The notes under the pieces are model-generated. The model did not search any database, had not been told where the DNA came from, and saw nothing but the letters and a program-made list of their open reading frames with translations. DNA of 64,000 bases from Catelliglobosispora koreensis DSM 44566 (lineage in GTDB: Bacteria > Actinomycetota > Actinomycetes > Mycobacteriales > Micromonosporaceae): the NCBI RefSeq assembly GCF_000379685.1, contig NZ_KB903283.1, positions 62,001 to 126,000 of the forward strand, written 5' to 3'. A program made the position numbers and the translations under genes. Shown one piece after another: positions 41,368-49,899 of this stretch. How positions within the stretch are numbered: position 1 is the first letter of the stretch; each line of letters begins with the position of its first letter.

Positions 41368-44088
41368 TTAGCTCGGGTCACTACTTGGCAGCGCTTTGGA
41401 TTCTGGTTGTTCGGGCCAGGCGTTGCTGACGTAGTGCGCCGCTTCCGCCAGTGCAGTCGCGTAGGACCAGTCGTCCTTAGTCGTTGCGCCCCAGGCATGC
41501 CAGCCTTCGGTGGGATGGTGGACTAGTACCTGAACTCCTTCAGGTATCCAGTCTTGTGCCAGGGCCGTGAAAAGGGGGCGGTGCCGGCTCGCCTCGATGC
41601 GGAACCTGTGCCACGCAGCCATAAGGCGGGGTTTTGTCGGTTGCCAGGTGCGGCGCCTAAGCAACGAATGCTTGGGAAGGTCTGGCGGGACGACAATCAT
41701 GACCCGCTGGTGGCCGATCTTTCTCTCGTCCGCGACAATCTCGAGCTCTGTGCGCAGCCCGTCGCCAATCTTCTCTGGTGTGCCGAGAAAGACGACGGCC
41801 CTTGCCCGTTGGGCGAGAGCCGTGACGTGCTCCACCCAGTCGCTGTCTGCGTAGCTTGTCACAGACGGTCCAATGGGTGCCAGCGTCCGGCCTGGGGCGA
41901 CCGCGACCACTGGTCCCAGGACAGATAGCTGGCGAGCGAGCAGTTGGACAAACGGCTGGGGCGGATCGAGGGAAAGCGGGTAAAACACCGACGCGAGTAG
42001 GCCAGCGCGGGCAACCCGGGATGGCGGCGTGTAAATGTTGTCGTCATCAAAATCACGTAACAGCAGCACCGGTGGCCGATCGTCGATCTCCAATCGTTCT
42101 TCCAGCCGGATGGCGCCGGTGCGCCGGCCCCACCGCACCCCTAGGATCGCAACTGTGGGACCTATTGGCAGTAGGGCGATCGCAGGAATCCCCGCCATCT
42201 GTACCCAAGCGAATAGGTCTACGAGCCACATAAGCGGCAGCGAGGCGGCAGCTGGAAGCCGCTCACCCAGCCATTGCTCGATCTGCGTAGCCCGGAACGA
42301 GGCGGGGCCTCCGCCGGTGTACACCCACACCGATGACATCCACACAGCGCAAAGCACGAATCCCAGAATTACAGCGACACATGACATGGCAATACCTCGC
42401 GCCCGACGCGGCGTCAGCGATACCCTGTCCATCCGCGCCCGGACCTTCCAGGTAACGGGCGGCCTAACACGCCGATGGCTTCCGAACCCGCCCACGAGCA
42501 ACACGCCACCGACTGCAGCAAGGACCGCCGACCAACCTAAGGAAATCGCGACCAGCTTGGCGAAACCAAGCGTCCCAGCGACTGCCATCCCCAGCCCGGC
42601 TACTGCAACAGCTGCACTGGCCTGCCCATAGCGATTCATGAGTTTCGCCCCGTACGTATCGGTACTTATGTCGTGCCAGTGGGGGTGCCCGGACTCCACC
42701 AAATACCAGGCACTCAGGCGCCGCCGTATATAGGCGTCCACCACAACATTGGCAGTAAGGGCGACAAGGATGGAAAGACCGCAGATCAACCAGAACCATT
42801 CGGCCGGACGCGGTGTGACGACCCGGCCACCCAGCCGCCGGCCGATATCGACCACTGCACTACGGCTCAGTGCCGCGCAGTCCACTGCGGACAGTTCACC
42901 GCACTGGGCACCAACGACGATCAGCAATTTCTGCTGTCCCCAGACCCGCACATGCCCATCACCAGCAATGCCCAGCGGCAGGGCAAAGTCGGTACCCGGC
43001 ATGATCACGCCACCCGTCGGCACTCCATTGGCGGGACCGGCAGGAGCGACCGCGATCCGGCGCATGATTTCATCCACGTCATTGTCGTCCTGGCAGGTCC
43101 ACCATTGCACGAAGAGCAGGCTGACCTGAGGTGACGACCAGCCTAGCGAGCTGCTCATGCAGCCCGCCCAGTCAGCACGATCCGTGTCTGCCCAAATGAA
43201 AGGTACAGGGCGGGCAATCCATTCTTGCTGCGGCACAAGGGAACCAGGACGCCACAGGTGCAGCACCTCGTACGCCGCCCGCTTCGTTTCGTCCCCTTCG
43301 GACTTTGCGCAACAGGGCGCGCTGAACCTCACCGGGTCACCGTCGAAACCGACAAGTGGGGCCGGAGCCGGAGTGGGTTCACCGTTCAATGCATTAGCGA
43401 TATGCCGGACCACTATCGTGGACAAGCCGTAGCAAGCGGTCAGCCCCGTTCGATCGATGGGACATTCGGTCACCACCGCCATCGCCCACCCGTCCTGTAT
43501 CCAGTAACGGGTGTGGCGCTTCTCGCTGTCCTGCACCACGATGTCTGCAGCGCCGGACAGCGCGGCTGGAATTTGGCGCCAGCGTGCTGGCATCGTCTGG
43601 CGGAGCCGGTTCAGTATGTCGGAAAGAGTCGCGAGCTGGGCGGGAGAACACCTGTAGGCCTTCAGCCCGAACACCACACCGTCAGTTCGCCGCCACGACC
43701 GCCAGGCGCCAGCACACAGACTCGCAATCGTGTCTTTGCCGTTGCCAGCCGCCGCCCAACTACTCCCGAGCGGTTGCGCCGGTGTCCATGACTGCAGCGC
43801 AGCCGGGAACTCCTCGCCGGTAGCAGCAGCCGCGTCATCGTTAAACGGCGCCAGGATCAAAACCCCAGCCAGACACACGGCCACTACGGCCAGCCATCTC
43901 GGCCAATCAAGTGTACGAAAGCGCAGGCGCCGCCGAAACGCAGATCGGCCTGCCCGATCATCGACGCCTTGGTTCACTCGGCGATTCTTGCAAGGACTCA
44001 AGCATGTCCCGCATAGACGTTCGTACCAATCTATTCCCCTCGATAGGCCCGATTCAGGAACCGCCCTGTCAGTACACGATGCGATCAA
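41368..44088 (-). CDS. large membrane protein with ectodomain and C-terminal TIR-like domain
   Basis: A 906-residue protein. It has a basic N-terminus, one membrane helix (WLAVVAVCLAGVLILAPF, near 65), an outside region to about residue 430 rich in Cys and Trp, about six membrane helices (WFWLICGLSILVALTANVVV onward), and a cytoplasmic C-terminal domain from about 671. That domain reads PVLLLRDFDDD, then FVQLLARQLSVLGPVVAVA, SDWVEHVTALAQRARAVVFLGT and GLRTELEIVADE, then VMIVVPPD. The order of strands and helices, and the Glu at about 781, match a TIR fold, where that Glu is catalytic in NADase TIRs. The assignment is by eye. The true start may be a later GTG. Confidence 0.6.
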   Translation of the reverse strand: MIASCTDRAVPESGLSRGIDWYERLCGTCLSPCKNRRVNQGVDDRAGRSAFRRRLRFRTLDWPRWLAVVAVCLAGVLILAPFNDDAAAATGEEFPAALQSWTPAQPLGSSWAAAGNGKDTIASLCAGAWRSWRRTDGVVFGLKAYRCSPAQLATLSDILNRLRQTMPARWRQIPAALSGAADIVVQDSEKRHTRYWIQDGWAMAVVTECPIDRTGLTACYGLSTIVVRHIANALNGEPTPAPAPLVGFDGDPVRFSAPCCAKSEGDETKRAAYEVLHLWRPGSLVPQQEWIARPVPFIWADTDRADWAGCMSSSLGWSSPQVSLLFVQWWTCQDDNDVDEIMRRIAVAPAGPANGVPTGGVIMPGTDFALPLGIAGDGHVRVWGQQKLLIVVGAQCGELSAVDCAALSRSAVVDIGRRLGGRVVTPRPAEWFWLICGLSILVALTANVVVDAYIRRRLSAWYLVESGHPHWHDISTDTYGAKLMNRYGQASAAVAVAGLGMAVAGTLGFAKLVAISLGWSAVLAAVGGVLLVGGFGSHRRVRPPVTWKVRARMDRVSLTPRRARGIAMSCVAVILGFVLCAVWMSSVWVYTGGGPASFRATQIEQWLGERLPAAASLPLMWLVDLFAWVQMAGIPAIALLPIGPTVAILGVRWGRRTGAIRLEERLEIDDRPPVLLLRDFDDDNIYTPPSRVARAGLLASVFYPLSLDPPQPFVQLLARQLSVLGPVVAVAPGRTLAPIGPSVTSYADSDWVEHVTALAQRARAVVFLGTPEKIGDGLRTELEIVADERKIGHQRVMIVVPPDLPKHSLLRRRTWQPTKPRLMAAWHRFRIEASRHRPLFTALAQDWIPEGVQVLVHHPTEGWHAWGATTKDDWSYATALAEAAHYVSNAWPEQPESKALPSSDPS

Positions 44089-44162
44089 GATGCAGCAACT
44101 CCCGCAAATTTTGGTAAAGCGGTGGCGCCGTTGATCCTGTTGGCTCTCTTCAGGTCCGTACT

Positions 44163-45278
44163 GTGACCGCCGGTCTCGCGGCAGGAGCGCCGGCCCTGGG
44201 CATGTGCACTCCAGCCCCGCCCAGCACCCGCGAATGCGCGCTGTTCGTGACCACGGCCGCCGGCCTGTCCGTGCTCGCCGAAAGCGACAACGTGATCACC
44301 GGGCCGGTCGCGGTCACAGCGTCCACTCCGGACTTCAGCCACTGCGTGACGGCCGAAGCGGCCGGCGCCGGCACCAAGGTAAGCGTCCGCGACCTGGCGA
44401 CTGGCCAGGTGCACGCGGAAAGTGTCCTAACAGGTCAGCTTGAGCCCCGGATCGTTTCCCCTGACGCAAACTGGTCGCCCTGGTGACCCCTGGCGGCGCG
44501 GGTATCCATGGGCTGCACGATCCACGCGGCCGTGAACGGACCGTTATCGTGATCTGCGGCCCCGGCGGCGAGCGCACGCGGATGGATCTGCCGGGCAACA
44601 TTGAGCCCGAGGCGTTTAGCCCTGACGGCGCCAGCCTGTTCGTGCTGAACTACTTTCCGCCCTCGGCACCGAACCGGTACCACGCCGAGATGATCGATCT
44701 GCACACACACGACATGGAACCGGTGCCGGGCACCGAGCAGACAACGGCAAGCCGTGTCGTGCGCCTCGCCGATGAACACCAAGGCATCCTGTTCTCCATC
44801 TGCACCGACACCGCCGCGTTTGTTGACTGCCTCAACCTGTGTGAAGGCTGGACCCGGCGCATCGCGTTGCCGCCGCCGTTCGGACAGGGCCGCCCAGGTG
44901 CGCACGGTGCCGCATTGTCGCCATCTGGCAACCGGTTGAGTGTCTTTCACTCGCTGTCTGGCACGGTCGCCGACATCGACCCCAGGAGCCTGGCCATCAA
45001 AAGCACCTGGCAGCTGGGGCCGGCTGGGCAAGCCGGTGTGCTCATCACGCCGCAGCGCAGCACCATCGCCGGAGTTGACGGAAAATTCTCCTCTCCAGCC
45101 CCTATCGCGAGATCGGCACGCCTGGGCAAATCCGTGGCCTCGCCCTGGGCACCGACGGCGACGTGTGGGCTGGCCACCCGAAGGTGTCGTCAACTACGAC
45201 CTGGCCACGGGGGCAGAACTACGTCGTATCACCATTCCCGGCCTATTCGTGCTCAAGCACTGCGCAGGGTCCCACTAA
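44163..45278 (+). pseudogene. beta-propeller (YVTN-like) protein broken by three single-base deletions
   Basis: Four reading-frame pieces form one protein. Piece 1 from GTG 44163 ends with KVSVRDLATGQVHAESVLTGQLEPRIVSPD. Piece 2 resumes with KLVALVTPGGAGIHGLHDPRGRERTVIV and runs through MDLPGNIEPEAFSPDGASLFVLNY to GAALSPSGNRLSVFHSLSGTVADIDP. Piece 3 follows near 45085 and reads ILLSSPYREIGTPGQIRGLALG. Piece 4, from 45180, is EGVVNYDLATGAELRRITIPGLFVLKHCAGSH and a stop. Each junction (about 44466, 45085 and 45180) is one missing base, and the three losses together restore the original frame. The SPDG and DLATG repeats identify propeller blades. Confidence 0.85.
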
Positions 45279-45354
45279 ACGACCATTGGCACGTATGCTG
45301 AGCCACAGTCCGAAGTCCTTCCCTTTTGGACATTCACCTGGAGTAGGGAGGAAC

Positions 45355-46674
45355 ATGACACAGCGTGTTAATCGGCGGACCCTCTTGGGCGCCGGCCTCA
45401 CCGTTCTAGCCGCCCCGGCCTTAGCCGCGTGCAGTGGCGTGTCCACCTCAGGAACCGGTGGCGAAGGCTCCGTGGACTTCCTGTCCACCCAGTTCCTGCC
45501 GGTCGAGGAGCGCCAGCGCTTCGAAAAGATTCTCGCCGACCACGTGAAGGCCGCCAAAGTCGGCTTCAACCCGGTCGATGCCTCTGTCTTCGCCACCACG
45601 GTGCAGTCACAAGTCGACGCGAACCAAGTAAAGATCAGCCTTCTTGGCGGTCTGCACGGCGATCTGGCTCCACACAAGGACCGCCTCATTGATCTCGACG
45701 ACCTGGCCAAGGGCCTAACTGATCGTCAGTTCCCAGCTGACCTGCTTGAGCTAGGCAAGTTTGGCGGGAGCACGCAGAAATACATCCCGTGGATGCAGGC
45801 GACCTATGTGCTGGCCATCAATAAGGCCGCCCTGCAATGGCTTCCCTCGGGCGCGGACCCGCAAAACCTTACCTACGAACAGCTTCTGGCCTGGGCTAAG
45901 GCTGGGCGCACCGGCAATGGTGGCAAACCTATCTTCGGCTTCCCCGCCGGGCCTAAGGGTCTGTATCACCGGTTCTTCCAAGGGTTCCTGCTGCCCAGCT
46001 TCACCGGCGGGCAGATCACCACCTTCCGCAGCCCGGAAGCCACCACAGCATGGCAATACATGAAGGATCTGTGGGCACAGACCGCTCCCGCGTCGACCAA
46101 CTACGACTTCATGCAGGAGCCGCTGGAACGCGGCGAGGTGATGATTGGTTTCGATCACGTCGCGCGGCTGGTTAACGCACCCAAGCCCAAACCCGACGAC
46201 TGGCTGATGGTGCCAGCGCCCAAGGGACCCAAGGGCCTCGGCTATATGATCGTCATCGGTGGCCTCGCCATTCCCAAGGGTGCGCCCGAGCCCGACAAGG
46301 CTAAGGAAGTCATCAAATCACTGACACAGGCTAACGTTCAGGTGGAAGTGCTGCGCGCCAACGCCTTCTTCCCGGTCGCGAAAGCCGACCTGCCTGGTGA
46401 CCTGTCCAAGCCGATCGCGCTGGAAGCGGCCGCGGTCAAGGCGCAGCAAGGCGCTCAGGGCACCATCGTCTCACTTCCGCCCGTTGGCCTCGGCGCCAAA
46501 GATGGTGAGGTCGCGCAGATTTTCAAGAACTGCTTCAAGGAAATCTGCCTGGACGGCAAACCGGTGCAGCAAGTGCTTGACGCGCAAGCGGTCAAGCTGA
46601 ACGCGATCCTCGATGAGGTCAAGGTTTCGTGCTGGAAGCCGGACCCATTGAGTACACCCTGCAGGGTTTTGTAG
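45355..46674 (+). CDS. extracellular solute-binding lipoprotein of ABC importer
   Basis: A 439-residue binding protein. The N-terminus MTQRVNRRTLLGAGLTVLAAPALAACSG has a twin-arginine motif and a lipobox (ALAAC). The mature part has QVKISLLGGLHGDLAPHKDRLIDLDDL, YIPWMQATYVLAINKAALQWLPSG and GKPIFGFPAGPKGLYHRFFQGFLLPSFTGG, as in cluster 1 sugar-type binding proteins. ATG 45355 has an AGGGAGGA site 5-10 bases upstream. It starts a four-gene operon (binding protein, two permeases, ATPase) with tight spacing. The ligand is unknown. Confidence 0.9.
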   Translation: MTQRVNRRTLLGAGLTVLAAPALAACSGVSTSGTGGEGSVDFLSTQFLPVEERQRFEKILADHVKAAKVGFNPVDASVFATTVQSQVDANQVKISLLGGLHGDLAPHKDRLIDLDDLAKGLTDRQFPADLLELGKFGGSTQKYIPWMQATYVLAINKAALQWLPSGADPQNLTYEQLLAWAKAGRTGNGGKPIFGFPAGPKGLYHRFFQGFLLPSFTGGQITTFRSPEATTAWQYMKDLWAQTAPASTNYDFMQEPLERGEVMIGFDHVARLVNAPKPKPDDWLMVPAPKGPKGLGYMIVIGGLAIPKGAPEPDKAKEVIKSLTQANVQVEVLRANAFFPVAKADLPGDLSKPIALEAAAVKAQQGAQGTIVSLPPVGLGAKDGEVAQIFKNCFKEICLDGKPVQQVLDAQAVKLNAILDEVKVSCWKPDPLSTPCRVL

Positions 46675-46676
46675 CA

Positions 46677-47516
46677 ATGAAAACGGCCCGCCGGCCTTTG
46701 CTGCTGATTGCGCCGTCACTGGTTTTCCTGACCGCGTTGTTCGCGTGGCCGCTGATCTTCGGGATAGGACAAGCCTTCACGGGCACCGGCGGGCCGACCG
46801 CTGCCCACTTCCAGCGCATGCTGGACGATCCGTATTTCTGGCCGGCCGCGCGCAACACCGCTTTGCTCATCGTGGTGCTGATCCCGCTGCAATTCGCCTT
46901 CGCGCTCACGATGGCGCTGCTGCTGCGGGAACGGCCACGGTTCTCCGGCTTCTACTTCTACCTGTGGGTGGTGCCGCTAGCGATCAGCGATCTGGCCGCG
47001 GGTTTGGTGTGGCTGGCCGTTTTCACCGACCGCGGCTACCTCAATTCCGTGCTTTCCAGCCTGGGATTCGACGGGTACTCCTTCCTCTCGCACGAAAACC
47101 CGGCGTCGATGTTCATCGCCGTCGTGATCGCCGAGCTGTGGCGTGCCACCTCACTGGTTTTGGTGATCATCGTCGCGGGATTGCAAGGCATCCCTAAGGA
47201 TTACGACGAGGCGGCCGAAGTTTTCGGCGCCAGCTACTGGCAACGGCTGCGTCATGTGATCCTGCCTCAGCTGCGGCCCAGCCTGCAAGTCGCGCTGATC
47301 CTGCGGACGATCCTGGCGCTGGAGACGTTCGCGGTGGCGCAAGCGCTGACGGGCCGCAATATGCCGCTGCTCGTTGGCGAGACGTATCAGTGGTACGACT
47401 TCTTGCAGAACCCCAGCGTCGCCGCCGCGATCGCGCTGATGATCCTCACGGTGTCACTGCTCGCCGCCGCTGGTTACCTGCGCCTGATGCGTGACCAAAC
47501 CGGGAGCCCGCGATGA
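46677..47516 (+). CDS. ABC transporter permease (MalF type)
   Basis: A 279-residue permease with six membrane segments, starting with LLLIAPSLVFLTALFAWPLIFGIGQAF. The EAA loop reads YDEAAEVFGASYWQRLRHVILPQLRPSL. ATG 46677 comes 2 bases after the binding-protein stop. The next gene overlaps by ATGA. Confidence 0.92.
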   Translation: MKTARRPLLLIAPSLVFLTALFAWPLIFGIGQAFTGTGGPTAAHFQRMLDDPYFWPAARNTALLIVVLIPLQFAFALTMALLLRERPRFSGFYFYLWVVPLAISDLAAGLVWLAVFTDRGYLNSVLSSLGFDGYSFLSHENPASMFIAVVIAELWRATSLVLVIIVAGLQGIPKDYDEAAEVFGASYWQRLRHVILPQLRPSLQVALILRTILALETFAVAQALTGRNMPLLVGETYQWYDFLQNPSVAAAIALMILTVSLLAAAGYLRLMRDQTGSPR

Positions 47517-48310
47517 GAAGGTTTGCGCTGCAAGTGTTTTGTGTCGCCATCTCACTTTTCATGGCGGCACCGATCTATCTCATTACACTGGCGGCTTTCT
47601 CCAGCCGAGAGTCGCTCAACGAGTTTCCGTTGCCTCTGGTGCCCACCGATCCTTCCACGGAAACACTTTCGGGCTTCTTGAGCTCGACCGGTGTCATCGC
47701 CGGCGGCGTCAACTCGCTCATGGTGGGGCTCAACACTGTCGTGCTGGCGCTGTTGATCGGGCTGCCAGCCGGCTACGCCGTGGCACGCTACGCGTTTCGC
47801 GGAAGGCAGCCCTACCAACTGTTTCTCCTGCTGACCCGGGCGCTGCCGATCGTCGTGCTGTCGGTTCCGCTGGCCCGCATCTTCCTGACCACCGGGCTCT
47901 ACGACACCACCTATGCGGTGACGCTGCTGCACACCGCGCTCGCGCTGCCCACGACGGTGCTCATCACCGCCGCCGTCTTCGTCGCGGTCTCACCGGAGCA
48001 GGAGGAAGCGGCGCAGATCTTTGGCGCCTCTCCCGTGCAGGCGTTCGTCAGAATCGTGATGCCCCAGGCACTTCCGGGCATCGCCGCCGCGGCCGTGTTC
48101 ACGTTTGTCATGTCGTGGAACGAGGTACTCGGCGCCGCGATCCTGACCCTCAATCAGCGCACGCTTCCAGCCCAGGTGCTCTCGACGCTTTCCTTCTCGC
48201 CGCTGGCTTACCGTTTCGCCGGTGGCTTCGCCTTAGTGGTGCCAGCGTTGCTGTTCATCGCCATCATGCGAAAATACCTGCTGAACATGTGGGGGACGAC
48301 GCTCAAATGA
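47513..48310 (+). CDS. ABC transporter permease (MalG type)
   Basis: A 265-residue permease. Six membrane segments start with LQVFCVAISLFMAAPIYLITLAAF, and the EAA loop reads EQEEAAQIFGASPVQAFVRIVMPQALPGI. Start and stop both overlap their neighbours by ATGA (47513-47516 and 48307-48310), so the four-gene operon is translationally coupled. Confidence 0.92.
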   Translation: MRRFALQVFCVAISLFMAAPIYLITLAAFSSRESLNEFPLPLVPTDPSTETLSGFLSSTGVIAGGVNSLMVGLNTVVLALLIGLPAGYAVARYAFRGRQPYQLFLLLTRALPIVVLSVPLARIFLTTGLYDTTYAVTLLHTALALPTTVLITAAVFVAVSPEQEEAAQIFGASPVQAFVRIVMPQALPGIAAAAVFTFVMSWNEVLGAAILTLNQRTLPAQVLSTLSFSPLAYRFAGGFALVVPALLFIAIMRKYLLNMWGTTLK

Positions 48311-49383
48311 GCCGCATAGTGCTGCGTAACCTCGTGAAGTCCTACCCCGGCGGGGATAGGCGCGCGACCGATGAGATTTCCCTTGAGGTCGCCGACGGCG
48401 AATTCGTTGTCCTCGTCGGCCCGAGTGGCTGCGGCAAGACCACGCTGCTGCGGATGGTCGCCGGACTGGAAACTCCCGACAGTGGCAGTGTCCACATCGG
48501 AGACACTGATGTGACATCGCTGTCGGCGCGGGATCGCCGTGTTTCCATGGTCTTTCAGTCTTATGCCATCTTCCCGCACATGAAAGTCCGCCAGAACATC
48601 GGTTTCGGGCTGATGATGCGCAAGGTGCCCCGGCCCGAGATCGACCGCAGGGTGGCCGACGCGGCGGCGATGCTTGATCTGTCCGACTACCTGGACCGGT
48701 TCCCGTCGCAGCTATCCGGCGGGCAGCGCCAGCGGGTCGCGGTCGCCCGCGCGATCGTGGTCGACGCGGGCGTGCTGCTGATGGACGAGCCGCTGTCCAA
48801 CCTGGATGCCTTGCTGCGGCTGCAATTTAGGGCCGAGCTGAAACGCATCGTGCACCAAATCGGCACCACCACACTTTACGTCACCCATGACCAGGCCGAA
48901 GCGATGTCCCTCGGCGACCGGGTCGCGGTGATGCGAGACGGCCGCGTCGCCCAGATCGGCGGCCCGCTGGAGGTTTATGACAGCCCTGCCGACCGGTTCG
49001 TCGGCAGCTTCCTCGGCGCTCCCCCGATGAACTTCTTCCCCGCATTGGTTTCCGACGGGCCAGCGCTATCGGTTGGCGCGCTGTCGATTCCGGCGCCGTC
49101 GTCGCTCGCGAGGTTCGCCGGGAGGACCGTGCTGGTGGGTGTGCGAGCCGAAAAGCTAGCCGTGTCAACGGACGCCGCTGACGGTTTCCTTCCAGCGACC
49201 GTCGAAGTGGTCGAGCCCACCGGCGCGTCCGTGCTGTTGACTGTCCGCTTAGGGGACCATGAGCTCAAAGTGCAGGCGCCACCGACATTTGACACCAGAC
49301 CCGAGGCGTCAGTGTGGCTGCGCGCTGACCCGAGCACGATGCGTTTCTATGACCCCGAGACGTCCCTAGCCCTGACCGTCTGA
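48307..49383 (+). CDS. ABC transporter ATP-binding protein (MalK/UgpC type)
   Basis: A 358-residue ATPase: Walker A GPSGCGKTT, Q-loop MVFQSYAIFPH, signature LSGGQRQRVAVARAI, Walker B GVLLMDEPLSNLD and switch His in TLYVTHDQAEAM. The C-terminal 110 residues form a TOBE/OB regulatory part (VLVGVRAEKLAVS, VEPTGASVLLTVRLGD). The MalK-type layout implies uptake. Unlike the galactoside operon at 31.8 kb, this importer has its own ATPase. The open frame reaches back to 47491, but the ATG 48307 begins the homology. Confidence 0.95.
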   Translation: MSRIVLRNLVKSYPGGDRRATDEISLEVADGEFVVLVGPSGCGKTTLLRMVAGLETPDSGSVHIGDTDVTSLSARDRRVSMVFQSYAIFPHMKVRQNIGFGLMMRKVPRPEIDRRVADAAAMLDLSDYLDRFPSQLSGGQRQRVAVARAIVVDAGVLLMDEPLSNLDALLRLQFRAELKRIVHQIGTTTLYVTHDQAEAMSLGDRVAVMRDGRVAQIGGPLEVYDSPADRFVGSFLGAPPMNFFPALVSDGPALSVGALSIPAPSSLARFAGRTVLVGVRAEKLAVSTDAADGFLPATVEVVEPTGASVLLTVRLGDHELKVQAPPTFDTRPEASVWLRADPSTMRFYDPETSLALTV

Positions 49384-49385
49384 CC

Positions 49386-49829
49386 TTACGCGTAGGTGAG
49401 GTCGAGCGTGTCGGTGTGCTCGGGCCAGCTCAACGTCAGCCGCCAGCAGCTCGATTGCGGGAGATCGATGATCGAAGGTCCCGGACCGCCAGGGACGCGC
49501 CGCTGCACTGACACCTCGGTGCCATCGAGCCTCGCCTCGATCGCGAGATCCCCGGGCGGCGACGGCTCCTTGGACACCCACAGGATCTTGTTGCTTGATC
49601 TGTCTGGCCGGGTCACCGCCAGCGGATGGCCGAACACGGCGGCCACGATGTCACCGCGACGGCCCATGACATGGGGCATGCGGGCGTCACCGGAGAACCC
49701 GGCGCGGGCCCACTGTGGCAACGGCCCGGTTTCGACCGGGGAGCCGCAGGCAGGGGTGGGTGGTGGGGGCTGGCTGCCAGGCGTGCAGCCAGCGAGCAGC
49801 ACCAACAGTGTCACGGTCGCTATACGCAT
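49386..49829 (-). CDS. small lipoprotein of unknown function
   Basis: A 147-residue lipoprotein with signal and lipobox MRIATVTLLVLLAGCTPG, then a Pro-rich linker and a compact domain (DIVAAVFGHPLAVTRPDRSSNKILWVSKEP and SSCWRLTLSWPEHTDTLDLTYA). Two mature Cys could form a disulfide. The family is common in actinobacteria but uncharacterised. ATG 49829 directly follows an in-frame GTG. Confidence 0.78.
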   Translation of the reverse strand: MRIATVTLLVLLAGCTPGSQPPPPTPACGSPVETGPLPQWARAGFSGDARMPHVMGRRGDIVAAVFGHPLAVTRPDRSSNKILWVSKEPSPPGDLAIEARLDGTEVSVQRRVPGGPGPSIIDLPQSSCWRLTLSWPEHTDTLDLTYA

Positions 49830-49865
49830 CACCTAGGTCAGAGCCGTGAGGCGGGCAGCTGGTTC

Positions 49866-49896
49866 CATGAGGCCCAGCCACTGGCTGGGCCTCATG
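49866..49896. terminator. 14-base hairpin after M64 peptidase gene
   Basis: CATGAGGCCCAGCC (49866-49879) pairs perfectly with GGCTGGGCCTCATG (49883-49896) around a 3-base loop, 4 bases past the minus-strand M64 stop. There is no clear T-tract. It separates the M64 gene from the lipoprotein gene. Confidence 0.75.
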
Positions 49897-49899
49897 TGT

